Shown: positions 16,732 to 25,107, counted from the first letter of the stretch. The stretch: 64,000 bases of DNA from Microbacterium sp. (GCF_031178445.1 NZ_JAPSIY010000004.1:186001-250000); one strand, 5' to 3'. The notes: a model not told the origin generated them from the letters alone. Program-made: numbers and translations.

Positions 16732-17715
16732 TCAGCGGAGGCTGAAGCCGTCGGGCAGGGGATCGCCTTCGTCGAGCTCGAAGGAGGACGAGCCCACCCT
16801 GAAGGCGAGTCCGCTCACTTCTGGGATCACACCCGCTGGGGTGCGCTCGGCTATGCGGGCGTGGAAGCGGGTGCCGACGATCGAGTCGTGCGTGAGTACC
16901 TCTTCTTCGGTGAGTTCCCCCGTTGCCGCGAGCAGCGCCACGCGCGCGGCCGTGCCTGAGCCGCAGGGGCTGCGGTCGACCTCGCCGTCGGCGAAGACGG
17001 TGACGTTGCGCTGCCAGGGTCCGTCGTCGGTGCGGCCGAGGTCGTCGAACAGGATCGTGCCGTACACACCCGAGAGGCGGTCGTCGGCGAGCTGCGCCGA
17101 CGGATGCTCGTTGAGCGCCCATTTGATCTCGCGACCGATCGCGATCAAGTCAGTGGTGTTCTGCGGCGTGACTTCGAGCCCGACGGATGCTGCCGAGAGC
17201 GTGGCGTACACGGCGCCGCCGAAGATGAGGTCGACGTCGACCTCGCCGCGCGAGGTGCTCAGCCGGATGCCGCGCTCCAGAACCCGGGACTCGACGTTGC
17301 GGAACACGATCTCGTCGATCGCGCCGCCGGAGCGCCGCACCAGCGCCTGCACGCGGCCGCTGGGCACGTCGATGGTCACGGTCGTCTCGCCGTCGGGGTC
17401 TGACGGCACGCGACCGGTGCGCACGGCCCAGGCGCCGAGCGCGATCGTGCCGTGCCCGCACGCGGTGGAGAAGCCGTCCTTATGCCAGAACAGCACGCCG
17501 AAGTCGGCGCCGTCGTCGTCGGGCGGGGTGATGAAGCCGCCGTACATGTCGTCGTGGCCGCGCGGCTCCAGGCAGAGGAAGCGGCGCACCGCATCCGCCT
17601 CGCCCGCGATCGCCTCGACACGGCGTTCCGCGACGGTGGAACCGTGCGTCGCGACCCCCTCGACGATGCGAAACGGCTCGCCGGCGGTGTGCCAGTCCTC
17701 GGTGCTCCAGCGCAT
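16732..17715 (-). CDS. Second proline racemase-family protein (C/C type)
   Basis: 327 residues, a divergent paralogue of the epimerase at 12965. It keeps both catalytic cysteines: C86 in STACGHGTIALG and C251 in DRSPCGSGT. Operon pairing with an ornithine-cyclodeaminase homologue is the usual layout of trans-3-hydroxy-L-proline dehydratase plus pyrroline-2-carboxylate reductase, yet that dehydratase normally has Thr in place of the second Cys. A racemase or epimerase for proline or another hydroxyproline isomer is therefore more likely on residues, a dehydratase on context. Function unresolved. Confidence 0.75.
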   Translation of the reverse strand: MRWSTEDWHTAGEPFRIVEGVATHGSTVAERRVEAIAGEADAVRRFLCLEPRGHDDMYGGFITPPDDDGADFGVLFWHKDGFSTACGHGTIALGAWAVRTGRVPSDPDGETTVTIDVPSGRVQALVRRSGGAIDEIVFRNVESRVLERGIRLSTSRGEVDVDLIFGGAVYATLSAASVGLEVTPQNTTDLIAIGREIKWALNEHPSAQLADDRLSGVYGTILFDDLGRTDDGPWQRNVTVFADGEVDRSPCGSGTAARVALLAATGELTEEEVLTHDSIVGTRFHARIAERTPAGVIPEVSGLAFRVGSSSFELDEGDPLPDGFSLR

Positions 17716-17758
17716 TAGCGGGCTCCTCTTCCGGTGGTCGTGCCGTTTGGGGCAGGGG

Positions 17759-18688
17759 TCAGACGGCGAGGCGGGCGACCGCGAGATCCTGCCAGCCCAT
17801 GCCGCACGTCTTGATGACGCGCGGGCGGTCGCCCGCAGGCGAGAAGCCGGCGGTGAACAGCTCGTGCATGGTCACGAGGTCGTCGTGGCGCAGCATCCCG
17901 GCCTCGACCGCGACGATGACGTCACCGGCCTCGGTATGTGCGACGCGCTTGCTCTCGACGATCACCTGCGAACGCCCGAGGAGGGCCGGGTCGAGCTCGG
18001 TGCGGTCGGGCTCGTGCGACCCGATGGCGACGATCGTGGCATCGTCGCGCACGACGTCGGAGGGGAACAGGGGAGTGGATGCCGTGGTCGCGCACACGAT
18101 GAGGTCGGCGGCGGTGATGTCGTCCAGGCTTCCGGCGCGGACGTCGGCCTCGGGTGCGTACCCGCGGGCGGCTTCGGCGGCGGATGCTGCGCGTCCGGCA
18201 TCCCTGCCCACGAGGCGCACCGTGCGGAGGGGGCGGATGGCCGCGAACGCCTCGACGTGGCGGATGGCCTGCGGACCCGTTCCGATGACGACGAGATCGC
18301 CGGCGTCTGGGCCAGCGACGAGGTCGGCGCAGGCGGCGGAGACCGCGGGGGTGCGCAGGCTGGTCAGTGCGGTGCCGTCGAGCAGGGCGATCGGGGCGAG
18401 GGTGTCGCCGTCCATGAGGATGTAGACGGCCTGGATGCGCTCGAGACCCCGTGCCGGGTTGCCTGGCGCCACGCTCGCCAGCTTCTGGCCCACCGCACCG
18501 CCCGCCGCCGCCGGCATGAGCAGCAGCTGCCCGTTCGGCACGTCGACGATCGAACGGGCGAGGTCGTCCTCGGGGTCGAAGCCGTCGCGCAGGGTGGTCT
18601 GGATGGCGGCGATCGCACCGGACATGCTGACGCGCTCCTCGACCTGTCGGGCACTGACGAGGGCGAGATTGGCGATCACATCGAGCAT
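17759..18688 (-). CDS. Ornithine cyclodeaminase/mu-crystallin family, probable 1-pyrroline-2-carboxylate reductase
   Basis: 309 residues from the ATG at 18688; upstream in-frame codons run into the operator region and are rejected. NAD(P) fold VVIGTGPQAIRHVEAFAA in mid-protein, followed by RLVGRDAGRA. Homologues next to hydroxyproline genes reduce 1-pyrroline-2-carboxylate to L-proline, while others act on alanine or ornithine. First gene of the minus-strand operon (OCD, racemase-like, amidohydrolase). Its promoter carries the shared operator motif, placing the operon in the same regulon. Confidence 0.8.
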   Translation of the reverse strand: MLDVIANLALVSARQVEERVSMSGAIAAIQTTLRDGFDPEDDLARSIVDVPNGQLLLMPAAAGGAVGQKLASVAPGNPARGLERIQAVYILMDGDTLAPIALLDGTALTSLRTPAVSAACADLVAGPDAGDLVVIGTGPQAIRHVEAFAAIRPLRTVRLVGRDAGRAASAAEAARGYAPEADVRAGSLDDITAADLIVCATTASTPLFPSDVVRDDATIVAIGSHEPDRTELDPALLGRSQVIVESKRVAHTEAGDVIVAVEAGMLRHDDLVTMHELFTAGFSPAGDRPRVIKTCGMGWQDLAVARLAV

Positions 18689-18710
18689 GATTCCAATGTA
18701 AGTCGCGAGC

Positions 18711-18732
18711 AGTAATATGTCACGCGCTATGT
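18711..18732. promoter_or_regulatory. Candidate GntR operator before the OCD operon
   Basis: The core AGTAATATGTCACGCGCTAT lies about 23-45 bp upstream of the OCD start. It differs from the livK site (4058) at only two positions. This is the strongest single match linking the minus-strand operon to the regulator. Confidence 0.55.
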
Positions 18733-18793
18733 CGGGGCGCGGACCGAGATGCCCGATTCGCGCGGCGGGCCGGCTTACCGTAAACTTGTCCGC

Positions 18794-18884
18794 GGTGACG
18801 TGTCCGAGCGGCCGAAGGTGCAACTCTCGAAAAGTTGTGTAGGGTAACCCCCTACCGTGGGTTCAAATCCCACCGTCACCGCCA
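18794..18884 (+). tRNA. tRNA-Ser(CGA)
   Basis: Acceptor arms GGTGACG (18794-18800) and CGTCACC (18874-18880) pair fully, then discriminator G and an encoded CCA. Anticodon stem CAACT/AGTTG closes loop CTCGAAA, so anticodon CGA is at 18828-18830 (codon UCG). A long variable arm (GTAGGG...CCCTAC) and GGGTTCAAATCCC T-arm are typical of serine tRNAs. Confidence 0.96.
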
Positions 18885-19876
18885 TGGAAACCCCCGAGAA
18901 ATCGGGGGTTTTCGCGTATGCGGAGGGGCAGTCGCGGAAGGTCATCACACCGTGCGTCGCGATGCGCGTCATCGGGCCGCATGTCGATCGTCGTTTCCGT
19001 GCCGAGAAGCCAATGAAGCGCTTTCGGCCAGAAGGTTTCGCGGAATCGCTGGTGGAAGAGGCCGAAGTGTCCGATCTCGTCCACTCCGAGGTCTCGGGGA
19101 TCGACGAACCATTCCTCACACGTAGCGGATGACAGATACCGGAGCGTTCTTCGCACCGCCGCCGGCGTGGCGTACGGATCGTCCGTGGGGTTCACCGAAA
19201 GCACGGGCAGCGTGAGCTGGGAGACCCGGTGCATGATCCTCTCGCCGTCGGTGCCGATGGTTTTCGCGTAATCGGAGGCTCCGCGAGCCCAATCGAGCGC
19301 GACTCCGCGGGGCAGGTTCTCCAGCCAGCCGAGCTTCTTTCCGGGGAAGTATCCGAGCAGCATGGTCACGGCCGGCATGAAGACGTGCCATCTGAGGATG
19401 AAAGCGAGACGTCGATGCCTGTCGTAGTCCGTCCAGTGCGCGTGCTGTGCTCCCACTAACATCACTCGCTCAAACTGGTGGGCGTGCTCCGCGAGGAGGC
19501 TCGCGAATCCTCCGAAGCTGTGGCCGACGGCGCTGATCCGTGGCCGGCCTCCAAGCCGATCCAGGAGCCAGGCGATGCACGCCTCGACGTCCTGAGTCCC
19601 CCACTCGTGCCAGCGCGCCTTGAGGCGTCGATACTCGTTCGCGTCGGGTGGGGCAGAGCGTCCGATCCCACGGAAGTCGGGCACCAGGACGTTGAAGCCG
19701 TTGTCTGCGAGGTAGCCCGCGAACCGCCGGTAATAACTGCTCTGCACTCCGGTGGCGGGGGCGATGATCACGCCTCGCGGTTCTCCTTCCGATGCCCTGA
19801 GCGCGTACAACCTGGCCTTGATCACCTGGCCGTCATCGCAACGAACTTCGACATCCTCGCCATCGAAATCGGTCAT
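18863..19876 (-). CDS. Alpha/beta hydrolase with a 3' end that runs into tRNA-Ser
   Basis: 337 residues from the ATG at 19876. Nucleophile elbow GHSFGG, oxyanion/strand region PDFRGIGRS and a late His in EIGHFGLFH complete a plausible Ser-Asp-His triad. The fold appears complete by about HWLLGTET. The remaining 40 or so residues have low complexity and are encoded by the tRNA terminator and the 3' end of the tRNA gene, with the stop inside the T-arm. This suggests the natural 3' end was lost and the frame now reads into tRNA DNA. Last gene of a cupin-SDR-hydrolase operon; substrate unknown. Confidence 0.75.
   Translation of the reverse strand: MTDFDGEDVEVRCDDGQVIKARLYALRASEGEPRGVIIAPATGVQSSYYRRFAGYLADNGFNVLVPDFRGIGRSAPPDANEYRRLKARWHEWGTQDVEACIAWLLDRLGGRPRISAVGHSFGGFASLLAEHAHQFERVMLVGAQHAHWTDYDRHRRLAFILRWHVFMPAVTMLLGYFPGKKLGWLENLPRGVALDWARGASDYAKTIGTDGERIMHRVSQLTLPVLSVNPTDDPYATPAAVRRTLRYLSSATCEEWFVDPRDLGVDEIGHFGLFHQRFRETFWPKALHWLLGTETTIDMRPDDAHRDARCDDLPRLPLRIRENPRFLGGFHGGDGGI
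18888..18911 (+). terminator. Terminator of tRNA-Ser
   Basis: AAACCCCCGA - GAAA - TCGGGGGTTT forms a perfect 10-bp stem with a GNRA loop and ends in TTTT, four bases after the CCA. A classical intrinsic terminator. Confidence 0.88.
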
Positions 19877-20622
19877 CACGTGCCGCCCGTGACGTCGAGG
19901 ATCGCCCCGTTGACGTAGCTCGCCTCCGAGCTGATGAGCCATTCCACGGCAGCGGCGACCTCGTCGGTGGTGGCGGGTCTGCCCATCGGTGAGCGTGAGC
20001 CGACTTCCTGGGCGCGGTTGGGCTTGCCCGCTTTGGCGTGGATCGTCGTGGCGGTGGTTCCAGGACTCACGGCATTCACTCGGATGCCGAGTCTCGCGCC
20101 TTCGACTGCCAGGCCGGTGGTGAGCGCGTTCACACCCGCCTTCGCCGCGGCGTACCAGACGTACTCGCCAGGGGCCCCGGTCTTGCCGGCGATGGACGAG
20201 ACGTTGACGATGCTCCGCGGAGTGTCGGCGCCGGGCGCCGACCAGTGTCGCATCGCCTCCCGGCAGAGCATGATGGTCGCCGTGAGGTTGACGTCGATCG
20301 TGCGCCGGATCGTGTCTTCGTGCGCGTTTTCGAGCCTGCTGATCTGACCGGTGATGCCCGCGTTGTTCACAAGCGCGACCGGAGTGCCGATCTCCGACGC
20401 GCGACGAAAGACGCGTTGCGGCGCGTCCAGCCCGGAGATGTCGCACTTGAGGGAGATGACCTTCGTGGTCTGCGTTGCGCACCGCCGAACCGTCGCAGCG
20501 GCGTCGGTTTCGTTGTGCCCGTAGACCAGGAGCACGTGATGGCCGATGCGTGCCAGACGGCGGACGATGTCTGCGCCGATTCCCCGGCTTCCGCCGGTGA
20601 CGATAGCGACCGTCCTGCTCAT
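19876..20622 (-). CDS. Short-chain dehydrogenase/reductase (FabG-like)
   Basis: 248 residues, classical SDR: TGGSRGIG cofactor loop at about 9-16, NNAG, a Ser in VSSIAG and the YAAAK catalytic pair (about residue 155), C-terminal VNGAILDVTGG. It resembles FabG-type 3-oxoacyl reductases but is probably catabolic here. Start ATG overlaps the cupin stop (ATGA) and its stop overlaps the hydrolase start (TGATG), so the three genes are translationally coupled. Confidence 0.85.
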   Translation of the reverse strand: MSRTVAIVTGGSRGIGADIVRRLARIGHHVLLVYGHNETDAAATVRRCATQTTKVISLKCDISGLDAPQRVFRRASEIGTPVALVNNAGITGQISRLENAHEDTIRRTIDVNLTATIMLCREAMRHWSAPGADTPRSIVNVSSIAGKTGAPGEYVWYAAAKAGVNALTTGLAVEGARLGIRVNAVSPGTTATTIHAKAGKPNRAQEVGSRSPMGRPATTDEVAAAVEWLISSEASYVNGAILDVTGGT

Positions 20623-20945
20623 AGATCTGCTGTCGCGTTGGTTCCCTCGCCGGGCGAGAACACGACGTACATGAGCAGCGGCTCGACGATCTCCACGAAG
20701 GAATGGTGTTCGCCTGCGGGTACGAAGAGGGCAGCTCCTGGCACGGCGAGAGCGTCTCCGCTCTCGGCGCGCAGTATGCCTTGCCCTCTGAGGATGACGT
20801 AGACCTCGTCTTCGGTGTGCGGGCTCTGCGGGTCTGTCGCTCCAGCAGGCAAATGGTAGGTGCCGACGCTCATCGTCGGCACCCTCAGCACTTCCGTGTA
20901 CGCGATGCGATCGGCCTGTTGTGGCGGGTTGACGAGTTGTTCCAT
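20619..20945 (-). CDS. Small cupin-domain protein
   Basis: 108 residues from the ATG at 20945, which has GAGGAGGA upstream; the longer upstream frame has no SD and crosses the palindrome. Single cupin barrel with metal-ligand candidates in SPHTEDEVYVILRG (His-x3-Glu pattern) and the second-motif His in PAGEHHSF. Could be an isomerase, a dioxygenase-like enzyme or a ligand sensor. First gene of the MocR-adjacent operon. Confidence 0.8.
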   Translation of the reverse strand: MEQLVNPPQQADRIAYTEVLRVPTMSVGTYHLPAGATDPQSPHTEDEVYVILRGQGILRAESGDALAVPGAALFVPAGEHHSFVEIVEPLLMYVVFSPGEGTNATADL

Positions 20946-20996
20946 GCGCGGGTTCCTCCTCAGGGGAGTCCACCACCTCACACGCGTGCACCACAT

Positions 20997-21017
20997 GTCC
21001 ACTTGAACAAAGTGGAC
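20997..21017. promoter_or_regulatory. Palindromic operator candidate before the cupin operon
   Basis: GTCCACTT-GAACA-AAGTGGAC is a perfect 8-bp inverted repeat between the mocR stop and the cupin start. The half-site GTCCAC recurs in AAGTCCAC (22493-22500) next to GGTGGCACT in the divergent mocR/dehydrogenase promoter. Probably bound by the adjacent MocR regulator (inference). Confidence 0.5.
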
Positions 21018-21027
21018 CCGTGCGGTG

Positions 21028-22482
21028 TCAGACCATCGATGGAAGGCGTGGCGCCTCGGGTCCCGCCACGTCGCGGACGCTGAACTGCTTCCAGGCCTGA
21101 GCGAGCAGCAGAACGCCGTCCTCCAGATCGGCGATCGGCGAGGTGAACGGAAGTCTGATGTGGCGTTCGAAGGCACCGTCGACGGAGAACTTCGGCCCGG
21201 CGACCAGTGAGAGCCCGTGCGCCTCGCTGAGACTCGTCAGCGCCGAGCTTGCAGGCTTGTCCAGTTGAACCCAGAGCGACAGCCCGCCTTCGGGATGCGG
21301 CACGATCCACTGCGGCAGATGCTCCTGCAGCAACCTCGTCAGCACGGTCCGATGTTCGATGAGCAGCTCTTGGCGGCGGCCAAGGAGTTGCGGCATCGCA
21401 GCGAGGATCTGTTCGCCCAAGATCTGTTCCATCTGCGGGGTGCCGAGATCGCCGGCGGGCCGTGCGTTCGCGAGACGACGGATGACTGCCGTGTCAGCGC
21501 GTATCCATCCCAGTCGCAGGCCGCCCCAGATCGACTTGCTCAACGATCCCACCGTGATGATGCCCGATCCGTCCGACGGGGATCGGCGTTTCGCGTGGCG
21601 GGCGAACGGGCCGTCGTCCCAGGCGCGGTCGATGTTCAGGTCGGCCGTCGTCTCATCTATGACGAGGGTCGTGCCGAGCGCACGGGCTGCTCTGGCGACC
21701 TCGACCCTGACCTCGGGCGGCATGGATGCTCCGGTCGGATTGTGAAAGTCCGGGACGAGATACGCCAGTGCCGGCCTTGCGGCTGCGAGGGTATCCCGCA
21801 GATGTTCGAGGTCCCATCCCGCGGTGGTCACAGGCGTTGTGACGAGGCGGGCGCCCGCGCGCCGGAGCGCGTCGTAGGCGTGCGGGTAGGTGGGCGCTTC
21901 TATCAGAGCGACGTCGGCGCGCGCGAGAAACGTGTGCGCGATCAGGGAGATGGCATGCTGGCCGCCCATCGTCACCATGATCTGATCAGGGGTCGTCGGA
22001 AGACCGCGTTCTGTGTACCGCTGGGCGATGGAGCCGCGCAGCGTGACGTTTCCGAGTAGGTCGAACCCTGGCCCATCCAGCGCTTCGGCCATTCGGTGGC
22101 CGGCGCGGACGACGATGTCGCGCAGTCCCTCCACGGGCGGCGGCACTGCCCGCGCGAAATCGATCGTCCGCGATCCTGCCGCGGCGTTGCGCCGATCCGA
22201 TCCGGGGAGTGTGACACGGCTCCCCGAGCCTCGTCGGCTTACGAGATAACCCGCATCTCGTAGCGACTGATACGCGGCGACGATGGTCGTGCGGCTTCTG
22301 CCCGTCTGAACGGCGAACTCCCGCTCCGAGGGAAGGCGGGTTCCCGCTGGTATGCGACCATCCGTGACGAGGAGACGTACGCGTTCGGCCAACGCGTCGT
22401 AGACGGGTTTGCCCGGATCGAGCTCGCCTATCAACCCGATCAGTTGACGGGCGGAGATGCGGGTGCCAGCTCCAGCGGCCAT
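21028..22482 (-). CDS. MocR-type (GntR plus aminotransferase-like) PLP-dependent regulator
   Basis: 484 residues. N-terminal GntR winged helix (about 25-95, PSEREFAVQTGRSRTTIVAAYQSL) is joined to a class I aminotransferase-like domain. The PLP Lys is K316 in GSLSKSIWGG; NPTG and VIDET motifs are also kept. MocR proteins are cytoplasmic regulators sensing PLP with an amino compound. It is divergent from the dehydrogenase/CoA-transferase genes and upstream of the cupin operon, so it probably controls both. It could in principle be an active transaminase. Confidence 0.88.
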   Translation of the reverse strand: MAAGAGTRISARQLIGLIGELDPGKPVYDALAERVRLLVTDGRIPAGTRLPSEREFAVQTGRSRTTIVAAYQSLRDAGYLVSRRGSGSRVTLPGSDRRNAAAGSRTIDFARAVPPPVEGLRDIVVRAGHRMAEALDGPGFDLLGNVTLRGSIAQRYTERGLPTTPDQIMVTMGGQHAISLIAHTFLARADVALIEAPTYPHAYDALRRAGARLVTTPVTTAGWDLEHLRDTLAAARPALAYLVPDFHNPTGASMPPEVRVEVARAARALGTTLVIDETTADLNIDRAWDDGPFARHAKRRSPSDGSGIITVGSLSKSIWGGLRLGWIRADTAVIRRLANARPAGDLGTPQMEQILGEQILAAMPQLLGRRQELLIEHRTVLTRLLQEHLPQWIVPHPEGGLSLWVQLDKPASSALTSLSEAHGLSLVAGPKFSVDGAFERHIRLPFTSPIADLEDGVLLLAQAWKQFSVRDVAGPEAPRLPSMV

Positions 22483-22570
22483 AAGTCCACATTATTCAGG
22501 TGGCACTGTCCGTCGTGCGTCACCATCAGATTGGATCGCTTCATTGGTCATCCCTAGTCGAGGAACCCTG

Positions 22571-23527
22571 ATGAACGCGCATCCCTGGCTGAGCTCCACG
22601 CCGCAGACGCCCACCGCACGGGTCGGGTTCATCGGCTTGGGTCTCATGGGGTCGGCGATGGCCGCGAACCTGCAGAAGCAGGCGCAGCTCGTCGTATGGA
22701 ATCGCACCGCCACGGCTTGCGAGCCGTTCCGCAGCGCGGGCGCGATCGTCGCCCCCTCGGCCCAAGCGGTGTTCGACGACGCCGCTGTCGTGTTCATCAT
22801 GCTCTCGGACGAGAACGCCATCGACGCCGTGCTGATGGCTGTCGATCCCGATTCCATCAGGGGACGAACCGTCGTCCTCATGAGCACGGTCGCCCCGTCC
22901 TTCTCGGAAGCGCTAGCGGGCAGAGTGAGAGAAGCCGGCGGGGCCTACGTCGAAGCACCGGTCTCCGGATCGCGGCAACCCGCGATAGACGGCACTCTGA
23001 TCTCGATGCTCGCCGGAGACGACAGCGCACTCGACGACGTCGAACCACTGATCCGCACGATGTGCACGACGGCGTTCCGGTGCGGCACCGTACCGTCGGG
23101 TCTCACAATGAAGCTCGCGGTGAACACCTTTCTCATCACCCTCGTCACCGGTCTCGCCGAGGCGTTCCACTTCGCGGAGACCAACGACCTCGATCGGGAC
23201 TTGCTGCGTTCGATCCTCGATGTCGGTCCGATGGCATCGGCGGTTTCTCGTGCGAAGAGCGCCAAGATCACGGCCGAGGACTGGACGCCTCACGCAGCGA
23301 TTCCCGATGTCCTCAAGAACAGCCGCCTGGTTCAAGATCACGCGCAGAAGACCGGCAATGCGACCCCGCTGATGGAAGTGTGCACTGCGCTGTACGCTGA
23401 GGCGGAATCTCTCGGTCGCTCGGGAGATGACATGGCGGCGGTGATCGCAGCCCTCCGACATCGCACGCGAGCGGCGACCGAAGCGAGGGCTTGGCCGCAT
23501 GACCTGGATGAAGGCGGGGCATCATGA
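22571..23527 (+). CDS. NAD(P)-dependent beta-hydroxyacid dehydrogenase family protein
   Basis: 318 residues from the ATG at 22571. N-terminal GFIGLGLMGSAMAANL Rossmann motif, then PVSGSRQPAIDGTL substrate-binding segment and MKLAVN with the family's catalytic Lys, followed by the helical C-terminal domain. Family members act on 3-hydroxyisobutyrate, tartronate semialdehyde or succinic semialdehyde. The stop overlaps the CoA-transferase start (ATGA), so a hydroxyacid or its CoA ester may be the shared substrate. Divergent from mocR. Confidence 0.82.
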   Translation: MNAHPWLSSTPQTPTARVGFIGLGLMGSAMAANLQKQAQLVVWNRTATACEPFRSAGAIVAPSAQAVFDDAAVVFIMLSDENAIDAVLMAVDPDSIRGRTVVLMSTVAPSFSEALAGRVREAGGAYVEAPVSGSRQPAIDGTLISMLAGDDSALDDVEPLIRTMCTTAFRCGTVPSGLTMKLAVNTFLITLVTGLAEAFHFAETNDLDRDLLRSILDVGPMASAVSRAKSAKITAEDWTPHAAIPDVLKNSRLVQDHAQKTGNATPLMEVCTALYAEAESLGRSGDDMAAVIAALRHRTRAATEARAWPHDLDEGGAS

Positions 23528-24981
23528 CTGATTCATCCACGCGCGGTCAAAGCGGCTCGGCGACCAGCCGATCCTCAGCGCTCCATCAATTCGGTGCGAA
23601 CGTCGCGCAGAGCATCGGCATCGACGCCGATGAACTGGCGGCCCTCAGTCCTGTTCAAGCCTTGCCGGACTGGAGGTCGAACCTCGGAGTCGGGAAACTC
23701 GCGTACGACAGTGTGGCCCTCGCCTCCCTGGCGGTCGCGCTCGTCGGAGCGGACCGTAGCGGCATCCGACCACATGATCAACGTGTCGCTTCCGACGCCG
23801 CGAAGGTGCAGGCATCCTTCGGCAGCGAGAAGGTGCTCCGAGTCGATGGCGTCGCGCCATCGATCTGGGCGCCGCTCTCCGGGTTCTGGAAGGTCGCCGA
23901 CGGTTGGGTGCGGACGCACGGCAACTATCCCCATCACGCCGAGCGGCTCGCGCGGCTGCTCGGTGTTCCGGCGACCGCCGACCGATCCTCCGTGGAGCGT
24001 GCGATGCTCGGCTGGTCTCGATTCGAACTCGAGAGACGGTCGGCCGAGGCGGGAGCGCTCGCCGTAGCGGTCCGGAGCTCCTCCGAGTGGGAGGCGCACC
24101 CGCAGCACGCGGCGCTCCGTGAGAGCCCCGTCGTGCGATTGGAGTCCGTATCAGGAGCCGGTCCCCGTGCGTGGTCGGGTCGCGGTGACCGGCCTCTGTC
24201 CGGGATTCGTGTCCTCGACCTGACTCGGGTGATCGCCGGTCCCGTCGCCACGAGGGACCTCGCCATCGCGGGTGCCGATGTGCTGCGCATCGATTCTCCC
24301 TGGCTTCCGGAGGCAGCATGGCAGCATCTCGACACCGGCCAGGAGAAGCGATCCGCCCTGCTCGACCTCGCCGACGCCGCCGACCTCGAGCGACTGCATG
24401 CCCTGCTCGACGACGCTGATGTTCTCGTTCACGGCTACCGTCCTAACGCGCTCTCGCAGTTCGGACTCGATGCCCAGACTCTGCACGAGGAGTACCCGGG
24501 GATCGTCGTAGCCCAGCTCTCAGCGTGGGGCGTACAAGGTCCGTGGGGAGATCGACGCGGATTCGACAGCCTCGCTCAGGCCGCCACGGGCATCGCCATG
24601 ATCGAAAGCCCCGACGACGGCGCGACGCCCGGTGCGCTGCCCGTGCAAGCCCTGGACCATTCGGCAGGTCACTTCTTGTCCGCGGCCATAGTGACCGCGC
24701 TCCGGGCGCAACGGACCAGCGGTGGCTCCTATGCGATCAACATCAGCCTCGCGAGAATCGCCGATGAGCTCCTCGCGGCCGGCCGTTCGCACGGCGCGCC
24801 GGAAGCAAGGGAAACGCCGGAGCTGCTCACTACGCAGGTCTCGATCCGGCCGGTGACTGGGAACGGGCCGACCGCCGTCACCTGCGCACCGCCGGCGCTC
24901 GCGTTCCCGGGAGCGCCGAGCGAGTACCCGTCACCAGTTCATGTGTGGGGAAGCGATCAGCCTCGATGGGTCGTCGAATGA
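23524..24981 (+). CDS. Family III (CaiB/BaiF) CoA-transferase, duplicated form
   Basis: 485 residues. The first 215 residues look like a degenerate half-domain. The second part starts with the family signature LSGIRVLDLTRVIAGPVATRDLA and ends in a truncated Rossmann half. The acyl-anhydride Asp is D378 in ALDHSAGHF. Family III enzymes move CoA between carboxylates, activating acids for degradation. Translationally coupled to the dehydrogenase at 22571. Specific acid unknown. Confidence 0.8.
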   Translation: MTDSSTRGQSGSATSRSSALHQFGANVAQSIGIDADELAALSPVQALPDWRSNLGVGKLAYDSVALASLAVALVGADRSGIRPHDQRVASDAAKVQASFGSEKVLRVDGVAPSIWAPLSGFWKVADGWVRTHGNYPHHAERLARLLGVPATADRSSVERAMLGWSRFELERRSAEAGALAVAVRSSSEWEAHPQHAALRESPVVRLESVSGAGPRAWSGRGDRPLSGIRVLDLTRVIAGPVATRDLAIAGADVLRIDSPWLPEAAWQHLDTGQEKRSALLDLADAADLERLHALLDDADVLVHGYRPNALSQFGLDAQTLHEEYPGIVVAQLSAWGVQGPWGDRRGFDSLAQAATGIAMIESPDDGATPGALPVQALDHSAGHFLSAAIVTALRAQRTSGGSYAINISLARIADELLAAGRSHGAPEARETPELLTTQVSIRPVTGNGPTAVTCAPPALAFPGAPSEYPSPVHVWGSDQPRWVVE

Positions 24982-25107
24982 GGTGGACCACGTGTCCGGA
25001 TGGGCGTGGATGCCGAGACCGACCGACCGAACCGGTCCCATCGGCCTAGCGCGACCGGCGCCGCGCGTCATAGCATCCGAGGGACTCGATCCGCGAGGGA
25101 GACAACC

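Noticed and set aside
18861..18884. Attachment-site duplicate of the tRNA-Ser 3' end elsewhere in the window
   Set aside because: I looked for a second copy by eye and did not find one; no integrase is visible, so an island is only suggested.
24982..25107. Short plus-strand ORFs in the 125-bp gap before the broken hydrolase
   Set aside because: No SD and no recognisable protein; treated as the promoter region of the hydrolase.
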